Shown here: piece by piece, positions 18,697-25,374 of the stretch
Layout: every line of letters starts with the position of its first letter
How positions within the stretch are numbered: the first letter of the stretch is position 1
Assembly: GCA_017964755.1 (NCBI GenBank)
Contig: JAGCRI010000176.1
Span: forward strand, 1-57,342
Origin: Bacteroidales bacterium
Lineage (GTDB): Bacteria > Bacteroidota > Bacteroidia > Bacteroidales > WCHB1-69
Direction: 5' to 3'
DNA length: 57,342 nucleotides
The notes under the pieces: model-generated
What the model saw: the letters and a program-made list of their open reading frames with translations, nothing else
Database searches by the model: none
Told to the model about the DNA's origin: nothing
Program-made: the position numbers and the translations under genes

Positions 18697-18797
18697 AAAA
18701 ACAAATAATGCCACTGCCATAATCCATATACAGGCTTTTATTGTTTTAAGGATAGTAATAATTGCGAAAAAGCGGCTTGCACAAGGCCGTTTTTTTG
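18697..18797 (+). ncRNA. Candidate ~100-nt structured small RNA
   Basis: This interval lies between a well-formed promoter (18661-18690) and an intrinsic terminator (18767-18797). It has no convincing reading frame: the only early ATG gives MPLP and a stop. A long imperfect helix can form between 18698-18712 and 18733-18747, with 12 of 15 positions paired: seven outer pairs, an internal loop, then GCC with GGC. It closes a 20-nt loop and is followed by about 19 unpaired nt before the terminator. I do not recognise the family. Start and end are predicted from the promoter and terminator only. The RNA lies just upstream of the Panacea gene but is separated from it by the terminator and a second promoter. 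Confidence 0.5.
18767..18797 (+). terminator. Intrinsic terminator of the small RNA candidate
   Basis: The stem pairs CGGCTT (18773-18778) with AAGGCCG-side bases 18784-18789, including one G-T pair, and is extended by A-T pairs. The loop is GCACA and seven T follow. Confidence 0.8.
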
Positions 18798-18831
18798 TAT
18801 TAAGAAAAATTTATAATTTTAAACCCAGAAA

Positions 18832-18863
18832 TTGAAGAGGTGTTTTAATTTTGTATATATTTG
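18832..18863 (+). promoter_or_regulatory. Promoter of the Panacea-type pair
   Basis: TTG at 18832-18834, a 21-nt spacer, and TATATTTG at 18856-18863, about 48 nt before the ATG at 18912. It gives the two-gene unit its own transcript. Confidence 0.6.
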
Positions 18864-18911
18864 CAAGCAATACTTTTAAAAGAAAAACCTCATACAAAGT
18901 GATGTTTATTT

Positions 18912-19448
18912 ATGGAAGGTGTTTTTAATTTCAGTAAGGCTATAAATGCGGTGCTATATATTATAAAGCACATTAAAAGAGCTGATTTTCATAAGATTTT
19001 CAAAATACTATACTTCTCTGACAGAGACATGTTAGCACAAACAGGCATGATGATAACGGGTGATACATATATAGCAATGAATGATGGTCCTGTCCCATCG
19101 AACATTTACGACATATTCAAATCAGTAAGAGGAGATGGATTTTTTAAGAATATGAGCGATCTGTCATCATTTATCGGTGTTGAGAACTGGGATATTGTTG
19201 TGGCTAAAAAGGATCCTGATATGGGGCAATTTTCAAAAATGGACATAAAAATAATTGACAATGCCATACAGAAATATGGAAACTTGTCGTGGGATGAAAT
19301 CCGAGAGAAATCGCACGATTACGCGTGGCGCAGCACAACACTTAACCGCCCAATGTCCGTAAAAGATATGCTTATTGAAAGTGGGAGCGATGACGGTTTT
19401 ATTCAATATGTTAAAGAAGAAATGGAGTTGGAAAGGCTTGTAAGATAA
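18912..19448 (+). CDS. Panacea (DUF4065/SocA-like) domain protein, putative antitoxin
   Basis: The 178-residue protein contains the DUF4065/Panacea core: HKIFKILYFSDRDMLAQTG, then ITGDTYIAMNDGPVPSNIYD, with a C-terminal LSWDEIREKSHDYAW region. The same arrangement is seen in SocA and GepA and in Panacea antitoxins of type II toxin-antitoxin pairs, where the domain binds and neutralises many unrelated toxins. It is followed, 6 nt after its stop codon, by a small gene of the size expected for the toxin, and has its own promoter. The domain call is confident. The antitoxin role is inferred from family and neighbour, since Panacea proteins can also act as proteolytic adaptors. Confidence 0.85.
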   Translation: MEGVFNFSKAINAVLYIIKHIKRADFHKIFKILYFSDRDMLAQTGMMITGDTYIAMNDGPVPSNIYDIFKSVRGDGFFKNMSDLSSFIGVENWDIVVAKKDPDMGQFSKMDIKIIDNAIQKYGNLSWDEIREKSHDYAWRSTTLNRPMSVKDMLIESGSDDGFIQYVKEEMELERLVR

Positions 19449-19454
19449 CCGAAA

Positions 19455-19904
19455 ATGAGTGTTGATATTCCACAAAATACGCTTTCTTTAACATTTAAAT
19501 CCACCATTAGGATAGGTGATGTTTTTCTTAAATGCTTTGATGGCATCAGTCATCCGAAATTTTTTATTATAACAGGCATTTCACAAGATAGGGTAACTGT
19601 ATGCAGCGTATTCATCAATTCTAAGATTCATCCATCTTTGTTTAATAAACCAATTCTTCTCAACGCTCAGATTCTTCTAAAAAAAGATTCAAACAGTTTT
19701 CTTTCTCATGATTCCTATGCCAACTGTTCCCATACTTTCATATTGGATTTAACACTACTTGCTGAAGACATTGCTAATAAAAAATGTAAAGTTATTGGGA
19801 CTTTGAACTATGATGATATTACATCTGTAAGGCGTGCCATTATTGATACAGGATTGTTAAGTCATGATACTGAAAAAACATTTTTCAATGATTTACTTCA
19901 TTGA
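19455..19904 (+). CDS. Small partner of the Panacea gene, candidate toxin
   Basis: The 149-residue protein has no signal peptide and is predicted to be cytosolic. It opens with a beta-rich part, IRIGDVFLKCFDGISHPKFF followed by IITGISQDRVTVCSVFINSK, then IHPSLFNK and FLSHDSYANCSH, and ends in a helical tail. The GDVF start followed by a strand and an FINS motif recalls the SH3-like barrel of PemK/MazF-type proteins, but the classical residues are not clearly there, so I give no enzyme class. It starts 6 nt after the DUF4065 gene, so the two are co-expressed. By position and size it is the expected toxin of a Panacea-type pair. Confidence 0.65.
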   Translation: MSVDIPQNTLSLTFKSTIRIGDVFLKCFDGISHPKFFIITGISQDRVTVCSVFINSKIHPSLFNKPILLNAQILLKKDSNSFLSHDSYANCSHTFILDLTLLAEDIANKKCKVIGTLNYDDITSVRRAIIDTGLLSHDTEKTFFNDLLH

Positions 19905-19932
19905 CAGAAGTAACCTTTAATTTCAAAAACCG

Positions 19933-20598
19933 ATGAAACTATACATAGTCCCCACTCCGATTGGCAATCTTGAAGACATCACGCTGCGCGCTCTCCGCGT
20001 GCTGAAAGAAGCTGATTTTGTGCTTTGCGAAGATACAAGGACCACAAAAAACTTACTGAGGCACTACGAAATGGACAAGCGCTGCTACGCATACCATATT
20101 TTCAACGAACACCAGCAGGTGGCTAATTTGGTGAATATGATAAAAATTGCGGGCAGCGTTGCGCTCACAAGCGATGCCGGCACACCTGGCATTTCCGACC
20201 CCGGATTCCTCCTGATACGTGAATGCCTTGCTGCTGACATTAAGGTGGAATGTCTCCCCGGAGCCACCGCCCTCATCCCTGCATTAGTCAATTCAGGACT
20301 GCCAGCCGACAAGTTCTATTTTCACGGATTCCTGCCTCATAAAAAAGGGAAGGAGACTACCTTGAAAATGCTTGCCGAACGCGATGAGACCGTCATTTTC
20401 TACGAGTCACCGTTCCGTCTTGTGAAGACCCTCGAAATGATGCTGCACATTTTCGGCGAAGGGCGGCAAATCTCTGTGGCACGCGAACTCACAAAGATAC
20501 ACGAAGAGAATTTCCGCGGCACCGTTGCCGAAGCCGTCTCGCATTTTTCTGAAAAAGAGGTTAAAGGGGAAATCGTGGTTGTGGTGAAAGGGAAATAA
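19933..20598 (+). CDS. rsmI: 16S rRNA (cytidine-1402-2'-O)-methyltransferase
   Basis: RsmI uses S-adenosylmethionine to methylate the ribose of C1402 in the decoding centre of 16S rRNA. The 221-residue product shows the tetrapyrrole-methylase-fold motifs: LYIVPTPIGNLEDITLRALR at the start, CEDTRTTKNLLRHY, LTSDAGTPGISDPGFLLIRE (residues about 77-96) and CLPGATALIPALVNSGLP. The C-terminal end has VARELTKIHEENFRGTVAE. It is slightly shorter than the E. coli enzyme because the C-terminal extension is missing, as in many Bacteroidota. It is probably expressed alone or behind the Panacea pair; its stop is 7 nt from the convergent peptidase gene. Confidence 0.96.
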   Translation: MKLYIVPTPIGNLEDITLRALRVLKEADFVLCEDTRTTKNLLRHYEMDKRCYAYHIFNEHQQVANLVNMIKIAGSVALTSDAGTPGISDPGFLLIRECLAADIKVECLPGATALIPALVNSGLPADKFYFHGFLPHKKGKETTLKMLAERDETVIFYESPFRLVKTLEMMLHIFGEGRQISVARELTKIHEENFRGTVAEAVSHFSEKEVKGEIVVVVKGK

Positions 20599-20605
20599 AT
20601 TGCTA

Positions 20606-21400
20606 TTACACCAGAATCCGTTTTATTATCCTCAAAATATGTGTGTATTTTCCCGCTGCTTTGTTGAAAATCCCCGTTTGGTCAAGAGTGTCAATCCTCA
20701 CTTTGCCTGAAGCGTGCAGAATTTTTTTGTTATCGCACACAATGCCGACATGGATAATATCGCCATCGCTGTTTTGGAAAAAGGCAAGGTCTCCGGCGCG
20801 CGCCTCATCCACAAAATCCACCAATTCGCCGATTCCAGCCTGCTGGGAGGCATCGCGCGGAAGTGAAATACCTATGCTCTTGTATGCAAGCTGCGTAAGG
20901 CCAGAGCAATCTATACCAATAGGGGTGCGGCCGCCCCAAAGATACGGAGCATTAAGGAACATCGCAGCAAAGCGCAGCAAAGAGTGTTGGGCGGCCGTCA
21001 GTTGCGGCGGCACCGGCTGCTCCTCTTTGTCAAGCAAAGATATCGAAAATATGCTGTTCCCCAAAATCAGTGTGCCATCTTTCGGATATGGGAACGCCGC
21101 CCCTGCAAAAACAGGAAAACTGATGCGGCTGATGAAGTCCTGTATGAAGAACATATATTCCGTGACAACATATTTCTCTGCAGAAATATAATCCTCAACA
21201 TCTTTCTCATGCAGCGGATTGTGCATCTTTTTATCAATCCACCCTTCGTAACCGCAATCGAAAGTATTAATTTTCAACCATTTATCTTTAGTTTCAATAA
21301 CTTTATAGGCGTCTCCGAAAATAAGCTGGGATACCATTTCGGCTCTTTCAGAAGCCTCAGCCCGCATTGGCAGGGCAGCAATGTCACAAACTCCGTACAT
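20606..21400 (-). CDS. SH3-domain NlpC/P60 (C40) cell-wall peptidase
   Basis: The 264-residue protein has an N-terminal bacterial SH3-like part (ALPMRAEASERAEMVSQLIF then DKWLKINTFDCGYEGWI). A middle domain and a C-terminal NlpC/P60 cysteine peptidase follow, with APYLWGGRTPIGIDCSGLTQ (nucleophile Cys165), IIHVGIV (His217) and ILHASG (His229). Such enzymes cut gamma-D-Glu-diamino-acid bonds in peptidoglycan stem peptides. No signal peptide or lipobox is visible from the ATG at 21400. This fits the Bacteroidota members known to act on murein peptides taken into the cell, but location is uncertain. The DUF3127 gene ends 6 nt upstream, so the two are probably one transcript. Confidence 0.9.
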   Translation of the reverse strand: MYGVCDIAALPMRAEASERAEMVSQLIFGDAYKVIETKDKWLKINTFDCGYEGWIDKKMHNPLHEKDVEDYISAEKYVVTEYMFFIQDFISRISFPVFAGAAFPYPKDGTLILGNSIFSISLLDKEEQPVPPQLTAAQHSLLRFAAMFLNAPYLWGGRTPIGIDCSGLTQLAYKSIGISLPRDASQQAGIGELVDFVDEARAGDLAFFQNSDGDIIHVGIVCDNKKILHASGKVRIDTLDQTGIFNKAAGKYTHILRIIKRILV

Positions 21401-21406
21401 AGGCTG

Positions 21407-21805
21407 TTAAAATGGAAGATCATCCACGCCTTCGTCAGAGGCGGTGTCAGTAAAAGTTGTAACTTCGGGTGCGCTGTCTGGCAAAGAAGATGCCACCGGT
21501 TGTGCCTGAGCCGCGGCCGCGCCTTGCGACTGCCCGGCTAAAGCGATTTTCCACGCCCGCACATCTGTGTACCATTTCCCGTTATATTCACGCGAGCTGA
21601 TGTCGAAAGAAACCACAACCGTGTCACCAATATTGAACGAGTTGAGCATATCTGTTTTGTCACCCCACAACGAAGCACAAATCTTCTGCGGGTACTGCGA
21701 ATCGGTGGTCTCAATGACAAACTCCTGTTTCTGCCAATTGCTGCCAGACTTTCCTACACCCGACTGCATCGTAAGTTTTTGAATCAGTCTTCCTGTAACT
21801 TCCAT
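21407..21805 (-). CDS. DUF3127 protein, OB-fold-like, with SSB-like acidic tip
   Basis: The 132-residue protein has an ordered N-terminal domain of about 90 residues: GRLIQKLTMQSGVGKSGSNW, KQEFVIETTDSQYPQKI, then FNIGDTVVVSFDISSREYNG and KWYTDVRAWKI. This is the DUF3127 pattern and looks like an OB fold. An Ala/Gln/Ser-rich flexible linker follows, then an acidic end DEGVDDLPF. The tail closely resembles the protein-binding tip of single-stranded DNA-binding protein (DD-(I/L)PF). A role with single-stranded nucleic acid is therefore plausible but unproven. It is divergent from rarA, which fits a DNA-maintenance theme. The start codon at 21805 has a -7 box 26 nt upstream. Confidence 0.82.
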   Translation of the reverse strand: MEVTGRLIQKLTMQSGVGKSGSNWQKQEFVIETTDSQYPQKICASLWGDKTDMLNSFNIGDTVVVSFDISSREYNGKWYTDVRAWKIALAGQSQGAAAAQAQPVASSLPDSAPEVTTFTDTASDEGVDDLPF

Positions 21806-21830
21806 AATTATTTTTCCGTTTTATTTTTTG

Positions 21831-21838
21831 CAAAAATA
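21831..21838 (-). promoter_or_regulatory. -7 box for the DUF3127-peptidase pair (reverse TATTTTTG)
   Basis: Reverse complement match to TAnnTTTG, 26 nt upstream of the start codon at 21805. The upstream element is not clear. Confidence 0.45.
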
Positions 21839-21899
21839 CAACTTTCCGAGGTAAGATAATAACATAAATGGATATATTCCTGTTTTCCGTTTAATTTTG

Positions 21900-21907
21900 T
21901 AACTTTG
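21900..21907 (+). promoter_or_regulatory. -7 box TAACTTTG for the rarA-porP reading frame
   Basis: TAnnTTTG match 38 nt before the ATG at 21945, in the divergent region shared with the DUF3127 gene. Confidence 0.45.
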
Positions 21908-21944
21908 CAATTCTGACATAAAACCCAAAATAGTTAACAAAACG

Positions 21945-24227
21945 ATGTCTGATAAGCCGTTAGCAGAAAAACTACGTCCAAAGAAGGTGAGTGATTACAT
22001 CGGGCAGCAGCACCTTATGGGTGAAGGCGCAATACTGCGCACGGCTATAGAGAGCGACAGGCTCCATTCGATGATTCTCTGGGGGCCGCCTGGCGTTGGG
22101 AAGACCACCCTCGCACTGCTCATCGCAGAGACTACAGGCGCAAATTTCTATATGTTGAGTGCGATAAGTTCGGGTGTGAAAGAAATCCGCGAGGTGATAG
22201 ATAGTGCGCGCAACTCTCTCGGTAAGTCAATTCTCTTCATTGACGAAATCCACCGTTTCAGCAAGGCGCAGCAGGATTCTCTGCTTGGTGCGGTTGAGCA
22301 GGGTGTTGTGACGCTAATCGGTGCCACCACAGAAAATCCATCATTTGAGGTCATTTCGCCGCTGTTATCGCGTTGTCAGGTGTATATTCTTAAATCATTG
22401 GAAGAGAATGATTTGCAGATAATAATTAAGAATTGTGTCTCCTATCTGGAACAAGATCTTAACTGTAAAATCAAGATAGATGAAGATTCGGCACTGCTCC
22501 GTATCTCCGGCGGTGATGCAAGAAAACTTATAAACGCTGTTGAACTTGTGGTTACAACGCTCCGCAATAATTCTGATAAAATTCTCATTAACAATGAGAT
22601 AGTATTGAAGATAATTCAGAAGAACTTGGCGGTTTACGATAAAAAAGGTGAGAACCACTACGATATTATTTCGGCGTTTATCAAGTCTGTGCGCGGCAGT
22701 GACCCGAATGCGGCGGTCTATTGGCTTGCGCGTATGCTTGAAGCAGGGGAGGATCCGCTTTTCATCGCGCGCCGCCTCATTATTCTTGCCTCGGAAGACG
22801 TAGGCAACGCCAACCCCAACGCGCTTCTTTTGGCTAACAGCTGTTTTCAGGCGGTGCACCAAATCGGGATGCCGGAAGCGAGAATCGTTCTCTCGCAAAC
22901 CACCACATATCTCGCCTCTTCACCTAAAAGCAATGCCGCATATATGGCCGTGGAAAACGCTTTCGGCATGATAAAATCCACAGGCGACCTGCCCGTGCCG
23001 TTACATCTCCGCAACGCCCCCACGCGGCTGATGAAAGACATCGGCTACGCGAAAGACTACAAATATTCCCACGATTTTGAAAACCATTTTGTTGACGAAG
23101 AGTTTCTGCCGGAAAGCATTTCGGGTGCCAAATTCTACGAGCCGCAGGACAATCCGAGAGAGAACGAGTTGCGCAAATATTTGAAAAAATGCTGGAAAGA
23201 CAAATACAGATATGTCATTCTTCTGGTTTCCATTCTGACTTTTTTCACCAATATTTTTGCTCAAGACATACACTACTCCCAATTTTCAACCTCAGCGCAA
23301 AACCTGAACCCCGCATTGACGGGTGTTGTCAACGGTGTTTTCCGTGCTGGATTGAACCAGCGCACGCAATGGCTTTCTGTCACGAAGCCTTTTCTCACAT
23401 TTTCGGCGGCGATAGATGCGCCCGTCTATAAGAACAACCGCCGGCGCGAACTTGTCGGCTTGGGATTTCTGCTCAACGTTGACCGCGCCGGCGATTCACA
23501 CTATACCTCATGCCAACCGCTTCTTTCAGCCTCTTACGTCAAAAGTCTCGACCATAAAAATAATCATAAAATCGGCTTCGGAGCATACGCCGCACTCATA
23601 AACCGCTCCATCAATTTCTCAAGGCTTTCGTTTGACGAGCAATGGGTGAACGGATATTATAGTCAAGACAATCCTATTACAGAAAATCTTGAAAAACAGA
23701 AAATTACATTTTTCGATTGGGGCATTGGAGTAAACTATAGTTTCGTTCCGTCCGATAAATTCTCGCTAATAACCGGTGTTGGCATTTCGCACTTGAACAC
23801 ACCAAAACAGACTTACTATAAGGACGAAAACTCAGTGCTTCCGATAAAAAGTACAGCATACATAATGACGCAAGTGCTTGTGCATAAAGATGTTTACTTG
23901 TGTCCGATGGTCTATGCTGCTTTTCAGGGGAATTTCACGGAAATAAATTTCGGCTGTATTGCCGAATACCAGTATCATAAGAACGCCTACACCAACAACT
24001 GGGCATTTGGTGGCGGCATTTTCTGTCGTTGGGCAGATGCGGTGATTGCGACCGCCACATTGCGCTGGCAAAATGTGAAATTGGGGATAAGCTATGACTT
24101 TAACTACTCATCGTTAGTGCGGGCTTCGCGGGTGCGTGGCGGGTTGGAAATCTCTCTGCTTTACGTATTGAAACGCGCCACCGTCAAATCTGTCGGCAAC
24201 GAACCGTGTCCGTTTCTGCTTATGTAA
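21945..24227 (+). CDS. rarA: RarA ATPase fused in frame to PorP/SprF-like type IX protein
   Basis: One uninterrupted 760-codon frame holds two unrelated proteins. Residues 1 to about 422 are RarA/MgsA, a clamp-loader-like AAA+ ATPase acting at stalled replication forks: GPPGVGKT (47-54), LFIDEIHRF (97-105), GATTENPSFEV, and the C-terminal end NPRENELRKYLKKCWKDKY where RarA normally stops. From about residue 413 a second protein can be read from an in-frame TTG at 23181. It has a basic start, a hydrophobic core (VILLVSILTFFTNIFAQ) and then DIHYSQFSTSAQNLNPALTG, the hallmark of PorP/SprF outer membrane proteins of the type IX system, with a barrel-like remainder. A cytosolic ATPase joined to an exported barrel makes little sense as one working chain. 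Separate translation from the internal TTG, or a lost stop codon, is more likely. Confidence 0.85.
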   Translation: MSDKPLAEKLRPKKVSDYIGQQHLMGEGAILRTAIESDRLHSMILWGPPGVGKTTLALLIAETTGANFYMLSAISSGVKEIREVIDSARNSLGKSILFIDEIHRFSKAQQDSLLGAVEQGVVTLIGATTENPSFEVISPLLSRCQVYILKSLEENDLQIIIKNCVSYLEQDLNCKIKIDEDSALLRISGGDARKLINAVELVVTTLRNNSDKILINNEIVLKIIQKNLAVYDKKGENHYDIISAFIKSVRGSDPNAAVYWLARMLEAGEDPLFIARRLIILASEDVGNANPNALLLANSCFQAVHQIGMPEARIVLSQTTTYLASSPKSNAAYMAVENAFGMIKSTGDLPVPLHLRNAPTRLMKDIGYAKDYKYSHDFENHFVDEEFLPESISGAKFYEPQDNPRENELRKYLKKCWKDKYRYVILLVSILTFFTNIFAQDIHYSQFSTSAQNLNPALTGVVNGVFRAGLNQRTQWLSVTKPFLTFSAAIDAPVYKNNRRRELVGLGFLLNVDRAGDSHYTSCQPLLSASYVKSLDHKNNHKIGFGAYAALINRSINFSRLSFDEQWVNGYYSQDNPITENLEKQKITFFDWGIGVNYSFVPSDKFSLITGVGISHLNTPKQTYYKDENSVLPIKSTAYIMTQVLVHKDVYLCPMVYAAFQGNFTEINFGCIAEYQYHKNAYTNNWAFGGGIFCRWADAVIATATLRWQNVKLGISYDFNYSSLVRASRVRGGLEISLLYVLKRATVKSVGNEPCPFLLM
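23181..24227 (+). CDS. PorP/SprF-like protein, possible internal start within the rarA frame
   Basis: Reading from the in-frame TTG at 23181 gives 348 residues, close to the usual 300-350 of PorP/SprF proteins. The start MKKCWKDKYRY plus a 15-residue hydrophobic stretch ending FAQ is an excellent signal peptide. The body has the family features NPALTG, QRTQW, FSAAIDAPV, ELVGLGFLLNVDRAG and alternating strands to the end (LGISYDFNYSSL). Members work with the type IX secretion and gliding machinery at the outer membrane. The window also holds a type IX cargo (16030-18510). No ATG, GTG or TTG closer to the hydrophobic stretch is in this frame. It is listed separately from the fusion because the separate start is an inference. 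Confidence 0.6.
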   Translation: MKKCWKDKYRYVILLVSILTFFTNIFAQDIHYSQFSTSAQNLNPALTGVVNGVFRAGLNQRTQWLSVTKPFLTFSAAIDAPVYKNNRRRELVGLGFLLNVDRAGDSHYTSCQPLLSASYVKSLDHKNNHKIGFGAYAALINRSINFSRLSFDEQWVNGYYSQDNPITENLEKQKITFFDWGIGVNYSFVPSDKFSLITGVGISHLNTPKQTYYKDENSVLPIKSTAYIMTQVLVHKDVYLCPMVYAAFQGNFTEINFGCIAEYQYHKNAYTNNWAFGGGIFCRWADAVIATATLRWQNVKLGISYDFNYSSLVRASRVRGGLEISLLYVLKRATVKSVGNEPCPFLLM

Positions 24228-24290
24228 TTAGCCGGAATACTTAACGGAAAGTCTTCTCTATCGGCAACAAATGCAGCAATATGCGACAAA

Positions 24291-25196
24291 TCAAGGTTCC
24301 ATCACCGCAATTTGTCCTTCTGTCAATCCTGTGGCTTGGGCAATATCTGCAACTGAAATGCCAAGCTTCAGCAAATTGCGGGCGGTTTTTAGCAGCGCTT
24401 CTTCTCTTCCTTCTTCTCTTCCTTCCTCTTTCCCTTTTTTCACGCCGGCCTTGTAGGAGGCTTTGGCGGCGAGTTCCTTGGCATATTCTATCGCGGTTTG
24501 CACCTCCTCATACTCCAAGACGCTTTTCTCGTAATTTTCCTTTTCCATCTTGCTAAGTTTTGATATCCTGCATTCGTCAAGCAGCGTCTGGAAGACACCG
24601 GTGTAGGAGGAGTAGTCGCTCTCGTCCATGTGCGGCATATTCTTCAGTAGGTTCAGCCATGTGCGCATCTCCTCGGTCACTTCGCTCTGCTGCGCAGCAA
24701 AGTTACACAAATTCATGTAAAAAAACGCTACTTTCTTCGATAAGATTTTATTTTTCTGGTCTTTGATGAAGAACGCGCTAAAACACTCGCCAGAATCGAA
24801 GATCTCAGGCAGTGAGAAATCAAGCAGGTTGACGGAGTAGGTTGGTGTGATGCGGTACGACCGCACACCCTTTTTCTGGCTTGAGCTGATAGAACGCGAG
24901 AGGTAGAAGATAGAGCGGTCTGCATAGTCTGGCTGGCGAGCGCACTGCATCTCCACGATGAACTGTTTGTCCTTGTCGGTCTTGCAGAGGATGTCAAAGA
25001 CAAGTTTGCGCTCGTGTTCGGCAAGGCCGTACTGCTCAGTGTTCAGGTAGGTGATATCCTTGACATTGCCAGTGTACTTTGCAACGAAGCAGTTGAGGAA
25101 ATGAATAAGGAAATGTTTGTTTGCTTCAGTTCCGAAAATCCTTTTGAACGAAAAATCGGTAGTTGGGATTTGAAAAATTTGTCTGTTATCTTCCAT
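24291..25196 (-). CDS. Rpn-family PD-(D/E)XK nuclease
   Basis: The 301-residue protein belongs to the Rpn/PDDEXK family once called transposase-like. Its start is TTDFSFKRIFGTEANKHFLI, with the nuclease core VFDILCKTDKDKQFIVEMQ (Asp68, Glu82, Gln84), YLSRSISSSQKKG and NLLDFSLPEIF. The C-terminal tail has Gly-Lys-Glu-rich short repeats (KGKEEGREEGREEA) and a small helical unit (LLKLGISVADIAQATGLTEG). Known relatives are DNA endonucleases that promote RecA-independent recombination or act in phage defence. The ATG at 25196 is preferred over a TTG 33 nt upstream, because the promoter box overlaps that TTG. Bacteroidota genomes often carry many copies with variable tails; this copy looks intact. 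Confidence 0.88.
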   Translation of the reverse strand: MEDNRQIFQIPTTDFSFKRIFGTEANKHFLIHFLNCFVAKYTGNVKDITYLNTEQYGLAEHERKLVFDILCKTDKDKQFIVEMQCARQPDYADRSIFYLSRSISSSQKKGVRSYRITPTYSVNLLDFSLPEIFDSGECFSAFFIKDQKNKILSKKVAFFYMNLCNFAAQQSEVTEEMRTWLNLLKNMPHMDESDYSSYTGVFQTLLDECRISKLSKMEKENYEKSVLEYEEVQTAIEYAKELAAKASYKAGVKKGKEEGREEGREEALLKTARNLLKLGISVADIAQATGLTEGQIAVMEP

Positions 25197-25226
25197 ACGA
25201 GTAAAATTTAGTAATTGAACACGCTG

Positions 25227-25234
25227 CAAAGATA
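25227..25234 (-). promoter_or_regulatory. -7 box for the Rpn nuclease gene (reverse TATCTTTG)
   Basis: Reverse complement match to TAnnTTTG, 31 nt upstream of the start codon at 25196. The rest of the gap to 25374 is A/T-rich and shows nothing else. Confidence 0.55.
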
Positions 25235-25374
25235 TACAAAATATTAATATAAAATTAACATAAAAATTAATACTTTGAAAAATTTTTTAGAATAACTTAC
25301 TCATAAACAAAAACACATTCAAAAATGAATTCTGAACAGTTTCAGTTAATGATTCAATTCTTGTTACACAAATC

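Noticed and set aside
20643..21541. Plus-strand frames opposite the NlpC/P60 and DUF3127 genes
   Set aside because: Both are antisense to conserved proteins and lack family motifs or a promoter-like box.
24291..25196. Transposase of an insertion sequence
   Set aside because: Although this family was once named transposase-like, no terminal inverted repeats or target duplications flank the gene, and the PD-(D/E)XK core fits Rpn nucleases.
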